Assembly (NCBI RefSeq): GCF_002812085.1
Contig: NZ_NPDM01000007.1
Location: forward strand, 62,001-126,000
Origin: Leptospira levettii
GTDB taxonomy: Bacteria; Spirochaetota; Leptospiria; Leptospirales; Leptospiraceae
Direction of reading: 5' to 3'
DNA length: 64,000 nt
The translations under genes and the position numbers were made by a program. Of the stretch, positions 23,965 through 34,701 are shown one piece after another. The notes beneath the pieces are model-generated. The model did no database searches. It was not told where the DNA came from and was given only the letters and a program-made list of their open reading frames with translations. Within the stretch, counting starts at the first letter, position 1; each line of letters opens with the position of its first letter.

Positions 23965-26900
23965 TTAGTCATTGTCCTGGTTTGTGACAGATACGTTTGG
24001 TAAGGTCTCACCATTGAATCCAGAACCACCTCCTGTTAATGATCCAAATAAAATCGAATACAAGACATTCCCATCTACAAGTGCATCATCTACACCTGTA
24101 AGCACAACATTTTGAAATGTATTCCAATCGCTGGAAGTAAAGGTTAAATTTGGTACAGACGTTGTACCTTCTGCAACATTCGAGCTAGATACACTTATCG
24201 TGACATTGGACGTGGGTCTTGCTCGCAAACGCACTTGGAAACGAGATTGCCCACCCACTTCCGTAGTGATTAAGTTAGGTGAAGTGACAAGTCCTCCCGA
24301 GGCATTGGGAGAGGTTCCGCAAACTGCCATTGGATTTGGGTCTGTGCAAGGAACGATATCGTATATATGATAGAGATGTACACCTGGAATGGATGAAGGT
24401 GTGAGTGCACTATAAATTGTGGAAGGGGAAAATCCAGTTCCTGATTCACTCGAAGTGATTAGAGGGTTAATGTTATAATTCACATCCAAAACATCTGCGG
24501 TGTCCTGGCCAAGGATTGTGACAAGTTGCCCCGTTCCAAAATTGGAAGGAGTGAAGGTAAGTGGTGCTGTTGGAAATTGGACAAGTCCACCTGGAGTAGC
24601 TGAAAAGTTGATGGTGACATCCGCAGTGGGTTGTGAGTTGAGATGGATGTAAAACTCAGACCCGGCTCCTGATTGGGAAGTAATGACTGACCCAGGGGAA
24701 AATCCAGATGGGGTGATACCAGCTGTGTCATTGTCATTTAACGTAAGTTCGGGGTAGTTTGCTGATGGATAAGGATTTACATTATTATAAAATCCATCAC
24801 TTGAAGTAAGTACACCTATGATGATGGGACAAGAGACATTTCCATCATCCACTGAATCATCAAAGGGTGTGATTGTGATCGTGTTATGGGCACCAATGGA
24901 ATTCCAATTGGCACTTGTGATGGTCACTAGGTTTGTGGAAACAGAAAATTGAGAAACAGTGGGTCCTGTGAATAATGTACAAGGAAAAGTAGAAGATAAA
25001 GAAACGGGAATGGTCACATCATCTGTTGGTGCTTGGCTAAGTAAGACGTATACAGAAAAGGTGGAAGCATTTTCAGCACGCACCATGACTTGCGGAGTGA
25101 TGATTGTCACTGGATTTTCCGAAACACTATAATTTACGAGACTTGCCGTCGTTCCTGTACTTGTCAGAAAACTGTCATACCAAGAAGGAAAGGATCCAGT
25201 TTCAGTTCCAGAAACTGTGATCGAATAACTTACATTTCCATCAATTAAGGCATCAGAGACTCCCAAAATTTCAACGGGAACGGATGTACTCCAATTGGCA
25301 TCGGTAAAAACATATTGTTTTGAGCTAACGGGAGTTCCGCTGTCATTGATCATACCTTCTGTGTTATCAGAGGAAGTTAAGGTGACAGTCACTGAATTTC
25401 CTGGTATGGGTCGGCTCCCAAGTCGTAAACTGTAAAAGGTAGAAAATCCTGATTCAGTAGTGAAGTAAGGTTGACCTGTATCTAGTGTGAAAAGAATTTT
25501 TGGAGAAGGGTTATCATTATCTGTGATATTGATGGTAACATCATTTGGATTCATACCTTCATAATCGGTTCCTGAGCCAGAGATGACACCTAACGTGAGT
25601 GTATGGGTCCTTGTATTGGATTCATTGATGGCATCGTTTACAACGGAAATCGTTACCGTTTGGGGTGTTGCATAATTTAAATGGGTAAATGTTAAACTTG
25701 ATGGTGAAACTGTATACTGTGTGGAATCAGGCAAGGAAAATGTTTCGGTTGTTATCGGAATGGTAACAGATCCACTTGCACAATTGGTTAAATTACTCGG
25801 TGTATCACAAGGGGCTGCATTGAGTCTCACAGTAAATGTCGCGTCTGGATCCCCTTCTGTGAGATTCAGTGTAGTTGTAGAAATGGTAAATCCTTTTGTG
25901 TCATTGTCTGTGATTGTCACCACCAAATTTCCGTTTGTGTCTGTATAACCAGGAACCGCACCGGTTGGAAATAACCCCGTAAAAAAAGATCCATTTGCTT
26001 GTGGGATCTGAATGGTGACCGGTATATCACCATCATCAAAAGAATCGGAAACCGAACGAATGGTGATGATTTGTGGTACATCCCAACCACTTTGGCTTGT
26101 GTTCCCCGTATAACTAGCGACTTGCGAATTTGTAGGTGTAAAGGTTAATGTGCGAGAAGCCGCTACGCTCGATGTGCTATTGAGTAATACAGCTTCCGTT
26201 CCATCAGAGGAGGTAATCGGACCAATTGTTACATTGGAATTGGGTTTTAATGACAAACGAATTTCGAAAGTGAGAGTGGATGTTCCGTTTTCAACGATGG
26301 AAGATGCCGAAAGGTTTTGGATGCGAACCAGTGGTTCATTACTATCTGTATTGATAGCTGTAACGGCTGGAATGACCATCGAATTGTATTTTGGATCGGT
26401 AGAATTTGCGTTACTGAAGTTAATGTTTACATTTTGATCCCCGTCATCCACACCATCTAACACAGAAGTAATGGTTACAGTTTGTGGTGTATTCCAATTG
26501 GCCGTGGTAAAGGATAAAGAAGAAGGTGAGACTGTGATTTCTGAAGTGTTACTAGAAGTGATGGAAGAGAGATTCACCGTTTGTGTGGGTTGTGAATTTA
26601 ATACGACTGTAAACGTTTCGGTAAATGGAGTTCCATTTTCGTGTACCACAAGTCCTCCTACTGGCGTGACTGTGATTCCTGCAGTATCATCGTCAGTAAC
26701 AGAAATACTCACTTGAGATGGAGGTGTGATGCTGTTATACACAGGATCGGCAGTTCCTCCTGTATCCACAGATCCAAATTGTAAAGTCACTGTCCTTGTA
26801 TCTTCATCGATGGAATTATTATTGGTAGTGATTTGGACTGTTTGGTCAATGTTCCAATTTGCGTTTGTAAACACTAAAGTATTTGTATTCACATTGGTAA

Positions 26901-28224
26901 TTGTATTGTTTTCGTTAATTCCTGTTAGAGTAACTGTGAATCCTGGAGGAGGTTGTGAGGAAAGTCGAATGGCAAAATTTAAAATTCCACCATTTTCTGA
27001 TATTGTCAATCCTCCTGGTGAGGTGAGAACAAATCCTGGAACATCATTGTCTGTGTTTGTTACCGAAGGAAACACTGGTCCCGCCAATCCATTGTAATCT
27101 GTGTCAGTTGATGTTGCCGCACTCGAAACGATTGAGACTGTCTGTGAACCATCTACTATGAATTCGTCGACACCAGTGACTGTAATGATTTTGGGTGTAA
27201 ACCATTCTGATGGCGCAAAGGTAAGAGAACTAGGACTTGCGGTAGCTTCCGTTCCAGGTGTCGCCACAATGGAGGGGATAGTGACTGCGTGAGTGGGAAG
27301 TGTATTTAAGACCACTCCAAAGGTAACAGCACCTCCTGCTTCTGTTGTTGTGAGACCTGATAAATTCACAACTGTAAATCCAGCTACATCATCATCTACA
27401 TTGGTTCCCGTAATGATAGGGATAGACTTACCCATGTAAGCAGGGTCAAACGAAACGGTTGGATCTGCTGAAATCTGAAAGGTACTATCATCCACACTAA
27501 AATCGTCAACACCCGTAACAGTTACTGATTGTGGCACATCCCAGTTGTTAGGTGTGAATACAAGTTCAACAGATTCTACAGTTGCTTCTGTTGTATCATT
27601 CGAAATAAAATTACGAATGTATACATCTTGCATGGGTCTTGTTTGCAAAACATAGGAAATACGACCTGTTTCCCCAGTTTCTGAGGTGAGTAGGCCAAAC
27701 ACAGGACTTGCTGCCACACCTGAAGATTCATTGTCAGTGTTCACAACAAGTAAGACGGGAAGTGGTTGTGTGGAAAAACGAATGTCAGAGGTTAAGATAC
27801 TTCCCAACTGCACTCGGTAATTTTGATTCCCATCGGACAAAAGATCGTCAACACCCGCCAAACGAACGGTATGTGGTGAGTCCCAATTGTCTTCATTAAA
27901 ATCGATAAATGTATCCGATAATAAAACACCTTCGGTGGGATCGGAGATCGTAATGGGGCCAATTCTCACTGAACTGTTCGGTTCAATGTTCAAACGAAGT
28001 ATGAATTCTGCTTGTTTTCCATTTTCACTCGTGAATAAAAAATTCGGGGCTTCATAAATTACAGAACCTTGTCCGGATGCCGAAACAAAAAAGGAACCGA
28101 ACAACATCTGGAGATTAACAGAAGTTACCGATTGGCAGGAGAAAAGGAAAAATAGGAGGAAGAGGTAGACATGCGAGAACCTTTGTTTGAACACGAATCC
28201 GATTTGTCCTCTTCTGAATCCCAT
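23965..28224 (-). CDS. Giant beta-repeat lipoprotein (Calx-beta-like tandem domains)
   Basis: A 1419-aa predicted surface lipoprotein with lipobox FLFSC near residue 29. It consists of about eleven modules of some 100-125 aa. Each typically has T-E-x-G-x-x-x-F-x-V-x-L, then L-x-F-T-x-x-N-W, then V-x-x-D-D-x-x-x-D-G, and ends in T-D-N-D or similar. This Asp-rich linker pattern resembles Calx-beta or cadherin-like calcium-binding repeats. The protein ends exactly at such a linker (VTNQDND). No C-terminal anchor or sorting domain is seen. It is flanked by its own intergenic gaps. Adhesion or a structural envelope role is plausible but unproven. Confidence 0.8.
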   Translation of the reverse strand: MGFRRGQIGFVFKQRFSHVYLFLLFFLFSCQSVTSVNLQMLFGSFFVSASGQGSVIYEAPNFLFTSENGKQAEFILRLNIEPNSSVRIGPITISDPTEGVLLSDTFIDFNEDNWDSPHTVRLAGVDDLLSDGNQNYRVQLGSILTSDIRFSTQPLPVLLVVNTDNESSGVAASPVFGLLTSETGETGRISYVLQTRPMQDVYIRNFISNDTTEATVESVELVFTPNNWDVPQSVTVTGVDDFSVDDSTFQISADPTVSFDPAYMGKSIPIITGTNVDDDVAGFTVVNLSGLTTTEAGGAVTFGVVLNTLPTHAVTIPSIVATPGTEATASPSSLTFAPSEWFTPKIITVTGVDEFIVDGSQTVSIVSSAATSTDTDYNGLAGPVFPSVTNTDNDVPGFVLTSPGGLTISENGGILNFAIRLSSQPPPGFTVTLTGINENNTITNVNTNTLVFTNANWNIDQTVQITTNNNSIDEDTRTVTLQFGSVDTGGTADPVYNSITPPSQVSISVTDDDTAGITVTPVGGLVVHENGTPFTETFTVVLNSQPTQTVNLSSITSSNTSEITVSPSSLSFTTANWNTPQTVTITSVLDGVDDGDQNVNINFSNANSTDPKYNSMVIPAVTAINTDSNEPLVRIQNLSASSIVENGTSTLTFEIRLSLKPNSNVTIGPITSSDGTEAVLLNSTSSVAASRTLTFTPTNSQVASYTGNTSQSGWDVPQIITIRSVSDSFDDGDIPVTIQIPQANGSFFTGLFPTGAVPGYTDTNGNLVVTITDNDTKGFTISTTTLNLTEGDPDATFTVRLNAAPCDTPSNLTNCASGSVTIPITTETFSLPDSTQYTVSPSSLTFTHLNYATPQTVTISVVNDAINESNTRTHTLTLGVISGSGTDYEGMNPNDVTINITDNDNPSPKILFTLDTGQPYFTTESGFSTFYSLRLGSRPIPGNSVTVTLTSSDNTEGMINDSGTPVSSKQYVFTDANWSTSVPVEILGVSDALIDGNVSYSITVSGTETGSFPSWYDSFLTSTGTTASLVNYSVSENPVTIITPQVMVRAENASTFSVYVLLSQAPTDDVTIPVSLSSTFPCTLFTGPTVSQFSVSTNLVTITSANWNSIGAHNTITITPFDDSVDDGNVSCPIIIGVLTSSDGFYNNVNPYPSANYPELTLNDNDTAGITPSGFSPGSVITSQSGAGSEFYIHLNSQPTADVTINFSATPGGLVQFPTAPLTFTPSNFGTGQLVTILGQDTADVLDVNYNINPLITSSESGTGFSPSTIYSALTPSSIPGVHLYHIYDIVPCTDPNPMAVCGTSPNASGGLVTSPNLITTEVGGQSRFQVRLRARPTSNVTISVSSSNVAEGTTSVPNLTFTSSDWNTFQNVVLTGVDDALVDGNVLYSILFGSLTGGGSGFNGETLPNVSVTNQDND

Positions 28225-28302
28225 TTAGGGTTCTCCCTCTTTATTCTACGAGAAAAATGCCCGAAATCAGAAAAAAATTTCTAGGAAATGCAATAAAACC
28301 AA

Positions 28303-29496
28303 ATGAAACAAAATACAAACCCAAATGCAAAAGGACCACTCACTGGAGTGAAGGTCGTTGATTTATCTTTACTCCTTCCAGGACCACTTTGTTCGCAACA
28401 CCTTGCGGATATGGGAGCAGAAGTGATCAAAATTGAAAACCCTCGTGCCTATGATGGATCACGTGCGATGTTCAAAGGGAAAACTGGATACCCTGCACTC
28501 TTTATGATGCTCAATCGAAATAAAAAAGCGATTACACTCAATTTAAAACGAGAACAAGCAAAAGAGATTTTATTCAAATTATTAGAAGATGCGGACATCC
28601 TCTTAGAAGGGTTTCGACCAGATGGAATGGATAAGATGGGAATCGGTTATGATGTCTTAAAAGAAAAATTCCCACGACTGATTTACTGTGGCATTTCTGG
28701 TTACGGAACCAGTGGTAAGTACGTAGACTTTGCTGGGCATGATCTCAACTACTTAGCGATCTCAGGAGTCCTTGACCAAACAGGAAATCCTCCAAGGCCA
28801 GCAGGTTTTCAAATGGCTGATGTTGGTGGTGGTACACTCACTGCTTTATCTGCGATCCTTGCAGCCCTCTACTACCGAGAAAAAACAGGCAAAGGCCAAA
28901 AAATTGATATCTCCATGACAGATGCATCGGTGCAATTTATCTCTTTGTATGGAGGGATTTTGTCTGCATCAGGTGAATCTCCAGAAGCTGGGAATGATAT
29001 CCTTTCTGGTAAATTACCAAATTATAATGTGTATGAAACAAAAGAAGGTAGGTATGTTGCACTTGGTGCTTTGGAGGATATGTTTTTCCAAACTTTTTTA
29101 CGTGCGGCTGGTATGGAAACATTAACCAAAGACTATCCGATGACAGAGGAAAATATTCCTGTCATTAAACAAAAGTTAACCGAATACTTTAAATCCAAAA
29201 CATATGCTGACTTACAACCAATTTTTGATAATACAGATGCTTGTTTATCTCCTATTTTGAATATGAAAGAAGTTTCAGAAGACCCTCACATGAAAGAAAG
29301 AGGGATGGTAATTGAAAGGAATCATCCAAAGTATGGACCCATCTTACAATTTGGTTCTCCCTTTCATTTTTCAGAAACTCCATTTGTGTACCGGAATGAT
29401 CCTCCAGAACACGGGGAACACACTGAGGAAATTCTAACCCAGTTGGGATTTTCCAAAGACAGTATTTCGGGATTCAAAAAAGACAGAGTCATTTAA
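28303..29496 (+). CDS. CaiB/BaiF-family enzyme, alpha-methylacyl-CoA racemase-like
   Basis: A 397-aa family III CoA-transferase fold. LSLLLPGPLCSQHLADMGAE and VIKIENP are the family N-terminus. GHDLNYLAISG (H146) and ADVGGG (D173) match the catalytic His/Asp of alpha-methylacyl-CoA racemase rather than the formyl-CoA-transferase pattern. It may epimerise 2-methylacyl-CoA thioesters in branched fatty-acid breakdown. A CoA-transferase role is the alternative. It is monocistronic as far as can be seen. Confidence 0.82.
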   Translation: MKQNTNPNAKGPLTGVKVVDLSLLLPGPLCSQHLADMGAEVIKIENPRAYDGSRAMFKGKTGYPALFMMLNRNKKAITLNLKREQAKEILFKLLEDADILLEGFRPDGMDKMGIGYDVLKEKFPRLIYCGISGYGTSGKYVDFAGHDLNYLAISGVLDQTGNPPRPAGFQMADVGGGTLTALSAILAALYYREKTGKGQKIDISMTDASVQFISLYGGILSASGESPEAGNDILSGKLPNYNVYETKEGRYVALGALEDMFFQTFLRAAGMETLTKDYPMTEENIPVIKQKLTEYFKSKTYADLQPIFDNTDACLSPILNMKEVSEDPHMKERGMVIERNHPKYGPILQFGSPFHFSETPFVYRNDPPEHGEHTEEILTQLGFSKDSISGFKKDRVI

Positions 29497-29565
29497 CGGG
29501 TCTTGCTTTTTTAATCGAACTTCTGTACTTTGTCCTAGGGGGGAGGTATCCTCTCCCTGAAACAA

Positions 29566-30663
29566 ATGTATATGAAGTTCTTACAAGTATCAGACCTCCA
29601 CCTTTCCTCAGTCTCAAAAGAAGAAGAAACGTATTCTCTCGCAGTCCTCAAAGAAATTTTTGAAACAGCAGAAACAAAAGCCTGTGAACGAGTACTTTTT
29701 TGTGGGGATGTTTTTAATACATTTCCCGACCTAGAATCCTTACGTTCTGGGTTTTTAAAAGTTGTCTCCTCCTATTCAGGACTTGTTTATTTTTTGCCAG
29801 GGAACCATGAGGTCTTAGAAAAAAAGGGAAACCAAAACACCTATTCTGCCTACGATTGGTCCAAAAAAGTCATTGTCCTCGACCAACTTCCTTTTACCTT
29901 TTTCGAAGAAAATGGAATCGAGTTTGTAGCCATCCCCCACCAAGAAAACTATTCCGAAATTTTATTAAACCCTCCACCCGCAAAACAAACAAAACTGCGA
30001 ATTGGTCTTGCCCACGGGACAGTTTCGGGTATGAGTTTCACCGGCTTACAAGAAGAAGAGGAAGAAGGTGGATCTTATTTAGACCCCAATTTATTGCAAA
30101 CCTTAGATTTGGATTATTTAGCGATAGGTCACTTACACAGGCATCGTTTTGGGAGTGTCGGAAAATGTAACGTCGGATATGCGGGGTCTTCTCGGGTATG
30201 GAGGAAAGGAGAAGTAGGGCCAAGGGGTGGGATATTACTTGAAGTGAAACAAGGAAAAGTTCATGCAGAATTTATCCCTTTGCAAACAGCAGGCGAATAC
30301 CGCGAAATCATTGTTAGTTTAGATACATATGGAAATCCAGAATTGAGTCCTGAAGAATACTTACAAAATACAAATCCTAACGATTGGATTTGTTTTCGGT
30401 TTGTTGGGTATGTGGATTCGATGGAAGGAAAACAAAAATTCCAAGAAACCATCCTAAGGGAATGGAAACCAAAATTTAGGATTTGTGAATTTGATCCAGA
30501 TGAATCTCAAATTGTTGTCATCCAACACATTTCGGAAAACGAATTCATCAAACAATTTTTAGACAAAATGAATGAACGAAAAGACAAAATGGATCCAAGT
30601 TTGTGGAGACACACTCGCGTAACAGGCATTCGTTTTATTTTAGATGGGGGAAAAGTAAAGTGA
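29566..30663 (+). CDS. Metallophosphoesterase (SbcD/YhaO-like)
   Basis: A 365-aa calcineurin-like nuclease subunit. Its metal motifs are VSDLHLS, FCGDVFN, PGNHEV, GLAHGTVSG and AIGHLHRHRFG, in the right order. It overlaps the downstream ATPase gene by 4 bp (GTGA). The pair resembles SbcDC/Mre11-Rad50 or B. subtilis YhaO-YhaN DNA-processing complexes. A second in-frame ATG (29572) may be the real start. The upstream GGGGGGAGG run is a strong Shine-Dalgarno but lies far from either. Confidence 0.87.
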   Translation: MYMKFLQVSDLHLSSVSKEEETYSLAVLKEIFETAETKACERVLFCGDVFNTFPDLESLRSGFLKVVSSYSGLVYFLPGNHEVLEKKGNQNTYSAYDWSKKVIVLDQLPFTFFEENGIEFVAIPHQENYSEILLNPPPAKQTKLRIGLAHGTVSGMSFTGLQEEEEEGGSYLDPNLLQTLDLDYLAIGHLHRHRFGSVGKCNVGYAGSSRVWRKGEVGPRGGILLEVKQGKVHAEFIPLQTAGEYREIIVSLDTYGNPELSPEEYLQNTNPNDWICFRFVGYVDSMEGKQKFQETILREWKPKFRICEFDPDESQIVVIQHISENEFIKQFLDKMNERKDKMDPSLWRHTRVTGIRFILDGGKVK

Positions 30664-32969
30664 AACTGAAATTAGAAAACTTCGGAATCTTTACGACAAA
30701 AGAGTTTCCCATCGAAAGGATTACTGTGTTTACAGGCCCCAATGAATCAGGAAAAACAACCATCTTAGATGCGTTTGTATCAGCCCTTATCAAGGTGGTT
30801 GGAAGTACAAAGTATGGAACCATCCTCAATGCTAGATACCAGGCCAATCGTAAATCCGATTTGGGAGTTTCCAAACAATCTCTCTCTCAAAATTTATACT
30901 TAAACTCACTTGTGATCCGAGAAGGGAATATGGATGTGGGATCAGAAAAAGAACTCATCCAAGTCATTGAACAATCGATCTTTGATAGTGGTTATAACCC
31001 AACTCACTTAAAGGAAATGGCAGAACAACAAGTGGCAAAAACTGGTGTCAGAAAGGTTGCCAAAGATTGGATGGCTACACTTTCTGAATTAGAATCCGCC
31101 AAACAAAGATTTGATGTGAGTGAAAGAAATCTAAATCAAATCGCAAATCAATTTGCCGAACTCCCTACTTGGGAATTGGAACGTCAGACCAAAAAAGACG
31201 AAGTAGAAACACTGACAATTGACCGAACGAATCTGCAAAAACAATTCGAAGAGTTAAAAGAAAAGGAACTCCATTCAGAAGCAGATCGTGTGTACCAACA
31301 AATCCTACAATGGGAAATGTATTCTTCTGCCAATAAAGAAGAGGTGGCTGGATTACAGGTAGATGCGGAAAAAAAAGCAAAAGAATTAGAAGAATCCATT
31401 CGCTCCAAAAAACAAAAAATTTCCCAACAAAAAGATCAAATTGTCTCCTTGGATTCTAAAATCGAATCCAACAAAACTTCCAAATCTCAATCCGAATCCA
31501 AATTCCAAACCTTAGAATCTTTTTACCCACTATTTGAAACTTGGAAAGAAACGGTAAATAAATTCCAACAAGATTTTCCTGTTGTTTCCGTTGTCATTTG
31601 GAATCCAACAAACAGAAATTTGGCGTTTGCTTCCTTTGTCGGAGTCCTCATTTCTCTGATTGCTGTTTTATTCACTGACTTCGGGTTTTGGATGTATCTA
31701 CCACTCCTTCTCTTCATAGGGTCCACCTTGTTTTTTGGAACCAAGATGAAAGTTACCCGATTGGAAAAAGACGAAGTAAAATGGAATGAAATGGTGAGGC
31801 GTATTGCCAGTGAAATGGAAACAAAAACACTAGGCGTTTGGAAACCGGATTCTTTGCATTTAGATTCTCTCCAGTTGGCCTTCCAAAGGTTTGATAGGGA
31901 ATATACAAAACAAAAATTAGAACTACAATCACAGAAGGAACAAATCACAAAACTTGAATCCGACTTAGATTCCTTACAAAACCAAGCCAAAAAAGAAAAA
32001 CTAGAGTTAGAGGAATTAGAAACTTCTATTACCAAACTTTACCAATCCTTGGGAGTGAAGTCTTTATCGGAATTAAGCGAACGTTTGGTGGAAGGGCGAC
32101 TCAAACAGGACAAAATCAAAACCTTAGAAGATAACCTGCGTTTAGAAGGTAAAAAATGGGGAACCACTGACACCGAAACCCTCAAACTCAAACTCAAAGA
32201 TAAAATCACAGATTGGGAGAAAAAAGGGATTGGGAAAGGTTTTGAACTCGAAGATCGTACAAACAAACAAAAGTTAGAAAATGTCATCCAGGAACGATCG
32301 GAAACCATTCGTAATTTAGAACAAAGGATCATCGAGTTAGAAAAAAAATTAGAAACTGGGAAAGCAGTTTTGGAATCCCAAATGATCCCTGCACAAAAGG
32401 AATGGGAAAGTTCTAAAAAAAATCTAGAGATAAAAGAAAAGAAAAAAGCAGAACTCGAAAAAAATTACCAAGCCTTTGATGTGCTCATCGAAATCTTTTC
32501 AGAAATGCAAGCGGAGAGTACTGATAAAATGTCTTCTCTTGTTCGTTCTTTACAACATAGAATGGATGCCATCAAAGGATCACTTCCCACAAAACAAATC
32601 CAATGGGACGGATTTTCGGATGAAATCCAAATAGAAACAGAGGCAAACGAAGGTAAGATGGGATTTGGTCAATTGTCCACTGGAACCCGTGAACAAATTT
32701 CCTATGTATTACGATTAGAATATGCATTTCGGATTGGAACTCAATACAATCTCCCCTATTTATTGTTAGACGAACCGTTTCGTCATATGGACAATGTTCG
32801 GCGAAATGCCGCTTTGGAATATACCTTACAATGTATTTTGAATGCAGGTGAGGAATGGAAAGTGGTGTTTTTTAGTTTTGATGAGGATTTGGTTACGACA
32901 ATTAAAGCTTTGGCAGAAAAGTGGAAACTTCCCTGCCAGATCCATTCTTTGATTAAACCAGTTTCTTAG
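30660..32969 (+). CDS. Rad50/SbcC-type AAA ATPase with membrane hairpin (YhaN-like)
   Basis: A 769-aa ATPase, partner of the preceding nuclease. Walker A is GPNESGKTT (residues 26-34). Long coiled coils follow. The ABC-type signature is [12 protein letters not shown] and Walker B is [12 protein letters not shown]. In the middle, where SbcC/Rad50 has the C-x-x-C zinc hook, it has two hydrophobic spans ([18 protein letters not shown] and [16 protein letters not shown]). This is as in YhaN-type proteins and suggests membrane anchoring. The start is GTG at 30660, overlapping the upstream stop; an upstream extension within the nuclease gene is rejected. Its 3' end overlaps tpx by 17 bp, tail to tail. 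Confidence 0.85.
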   Translation: MKLKLENFGIFTTKEFPIERITVFTGPNESGKTTILDAFVSALIKVVGSTKYGTILNARYQANRKSDLGVSKQSLSQNLYLNSLVIREGNMDVGSEKELIQVIEQSIFDSGYNPTHLKEMAEQQVAKTGVRKVAKDWMATLSELESAKQRFDVSERNLNQIANQFAELPTWELERQTKKDEVETLTIDRTNLQKQFEELKEKELHSEADRVYQQILQWEMYSSANKEEVAGLQVDAEKKAKELEESIRSKKQKISQQKDQIVSLDSKIESNKTSKSQSESKFQTLESFYPLFETWKETVNKFQQDFPVVSVVIWNPTNRNLAFASFVGVLISLIAVLFTDFGFWMYLPLLLFIGSTLFFGTKMKVTRLEKDEVKWNEMVRRIASEMETKTLGVWKPDSLHLDSLQLAFQRFDREYTKQKLELQSQKEQITKLESDLDSLQNQAKKEKLELEELETSITKLYQSLGVKSLSELSERLVEGRLKQDKIKTLEDNLRLEGKKWGTTDTETLKLKLKDKITDWEKKGIGKGFELEDRTNKQKLENVIQERSETIRNLEQRIIELEKKLETGKAVLESQMIPAQKEWESSKKNLEIKEKKKAELEKNYQAFDVLIEIFSEMQAESTDKMSSLVRSLQHRMDAIKGSLPTKQIQWDGFSDEIQIETEANEGKMGFGQLSTGTREQISYVLRLEYAFRIGTQYNLPYLLLDEPFRHMDNVRRNAALEYTLQCILNAGEEWKVVFFSFDEDLVTTIKALAEKWKLPCQIHSLIKPVS

Positions 32970-33468
32970 CTTCCGCAAGAACGGTGTCGTAATTTGGTTC
33001 ACTTCCGATTTCAGGAACAAGTTCCGTATACCGTACAACATCGTCTTTATCCACTACGAATACAGCTCTAGCGGAAAGACCTGCGAGTGGACCACCTGAT
33101 ATATGAGTTCCGTAGTTTTTGGAAAACGAAAAATCCTTAAACTGGGAACCAGTGATCAGGTTGTCTGAATCAATGCCTTCTGTGGAACAAAAACGTTTCA
33201 TAGCAAAAGGAAGGTCACCAGAAATGATGAGAGTTGTGATTCCATTTTCTTTTGCAACTTTTTCGTTGAACTTTTTAGTTTCGATTGCACAAACAGGAGT
33301 ATCAAGGCTCGGAACAGCTACGAGGATTTTTACCTTTCCTGCTAAATCTTTTAAGGATATATCACTTAAATCTTGTTTGGCGACTTTAAAATCGGGAGCT
33401 TTATCTCCTGGTTTTGGGATGGATCCTTCGAGAGGGACGGGATTTCCTTTGAGTGTTACTTGAGCCAT
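32953..33468 (-). CDS. tpx: Thiol peroxidase
   Basis: A 171-aa peroxiredoxin of the Tpx group, which reduces peroxides using thioredoxin. The peroxidatic Cys is C59 ([11 protein letters not shown]) and the resolving Cys is C93 (MKRFCSTEG), nearly the same numbering as E. coli Tpx. [12 protein letters not shown] is the later family motif. It starts after an AGGAG-type site, has its own promoter region and ends inside the 3' end of the convergent ATPase gene. Confidence 0.94.
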   Translation of the reverse strand: MAQVTLKGNPVPLEGSIPKPGDKAPDFKVAKQDLSDISLKDLAGKVKILVAVPSLDTPVCAIETKKFNEKVAKENGITTLIISGDLPFAMKRFCSTEGIDSDNLITGSQFKDFSFSKNYGTHISGGPLAGLSARAVFVVDKDDVVRYTELVPEIGSEPNYDTVLAEAKKLV

Positions 33469-33516
33469 ATTTTCTCCTATGTTTCTTTTAGACTAAAGAT
33501 GAGTCTCTTCGGTCTT

Positions 33517-34644
33517 TCATTCTTTTGGAAGGATTTTTTCCATCCATTGGAAAGATTCTGTTAGTTCCCCTTTTTGGATGGTCGCACTTAGAAATTGCAC
33601 ACGTTCCAAAATCCAAGTAGGTGAATGTTCACTTAGGCCTACAAAGGCATTTAGCTCTTCTGCATTCAATTTTCCATCAAAGGAGGCACAAATGGCAAAG
33701 ATGGAAACCGGCCATTTTTTTTCTTCTTTTGAAAGCCCTTGTAACGACAAAACAAATTGTTCCCAATCATCCAGGTTTTGTAGGTTTTCTCTTTTTGGCA
33801 AAAGCCCAAGTAAGCCAAAGAGTAAATACTCAAAATTGGGATGGAAGGTTTTGGTATAGACTATGGAAAGGGCCACAGAACGTAACACTGATTCGATGAG
33901 TTTTGGATTTCTTTGTTTCGATTTGATTTGGAGTAAAATGGAATCTGCCAATTTTCTTGTGATGATTCGTTTTCTCAGTTCAAAGAGAATCATGTAGGTG
34001 GTGACAGAATCCCAAATTCCTGTAATGGGACCTGAGATATATTCAATGAGAAACCGCAAACTTGTCCTACCCAAAATGACTTTTAACATCAGTTTTGCGA
34101 AGATATTCGAGAGGAAAACTTTACTTTTATAGAGTACTGTGCGAAAAAACAAAGCCCTTTCATTTAAGTGTTTATAAGGATCTATCCCATACAAACGGAT
34201 CCTTGGGTCAGGGATCTCCAAAACAAGTCGTGCCATCATCCCAGGAATCGGCGTGATGAGTTCAGGTTCTTCTGCCAGTTCCACATCGGCTGCCTTTGCC
34301 ATTTGGTAAGAAAGATAAAACCCCAATCGAAACAATAGGTAAAATTCAATCACAGTCACGATGGTGAGTAAAGAGACAAACCAAACCAGACCCACGCAGG
34401 AAATCTTGGGAAAGGTTTCGAAAGAAATAGTAGGTAAATAAACAGAAAGGTAAACAAAAAGAACGGAAGGAAAAAATCCGATCCAAAAAGACCAAAAACT
34501 CCCCCAAAAGAGGAGCTGTTTCGAAACATCTGAAAAACCTCTCTCACCCTTGGACTTCTGTTCTTTCGTAAGAGTACGCAAGGAAATGATAACTCGGCGT
34601 CCCCATTGTTCTAAAATTCCTGGTTTGTAACGTTCTGTACTCAT
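33517..34644 (-). CDS. Conserved membrane protein, unrecognised
   Basis: A 375-aa protein I cannot assign to a named family. It has two strong membrane spans in the first third (FWGSFWSFWIGFFPSVLF and GLVWFVSLLTIVTVIEFYLL), then a long helical cytoplasmic part. Near residues 290-340 the segment SIFAICASFDGKLNAEELNA recalls TerB/DnaJ-associated helical domains, but weakly. I set the start at ATG 34644 (MSTERYKPGIL); the extra upstream codons overlap the divergent desaturase start. It probably has a Leptospira-restricted function. Confidence 0.65.
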   Translation of the reverse strand: MSTERYKPGILEQWGRRVIISLRTLTKEQKSKGERGFSDVSKQLLFWGSFWSFWIGFFPSVLFVYLSVYLPTISFETFPKISCVGLVWFVSLLTIVTVIEFYLLFRLGFYLSYQMAKAADVELAEEPELITPIPGMMARLVLEIPDPRIRLYGIDPYKHLNERALFFRTVLYKSKVFLSNIFAKLMLKVILGRTSLRFLIEYISGPITGIWDSVTTYMILFELRKRIITRKLADSILLQIKSKQRNPKLIESVLRSVALSIVYTKTFHPNFEYLLFGLLGLLPKRENLQNLDDWEQFVLSLQGLSKEEKKWPVSIFAICASFDGKLNAEELNAFVGLSEHSPTWILERVQFLSATIQKGELTESFQWMEKILPKE

Positions 34645-34701
34645 TTTTTTTGCAACCGGAATCTGATTTCGGACTCCTACCCCATGGAACAGGAATTTTC
34701 T

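Noticed and set aside
25721..27292. Several plus-strand frames opposite the giant beta-repeat gene
   Set aside because: They repeat with the modules of the real gene on the other strand and show only Val/Thr-rich translation.
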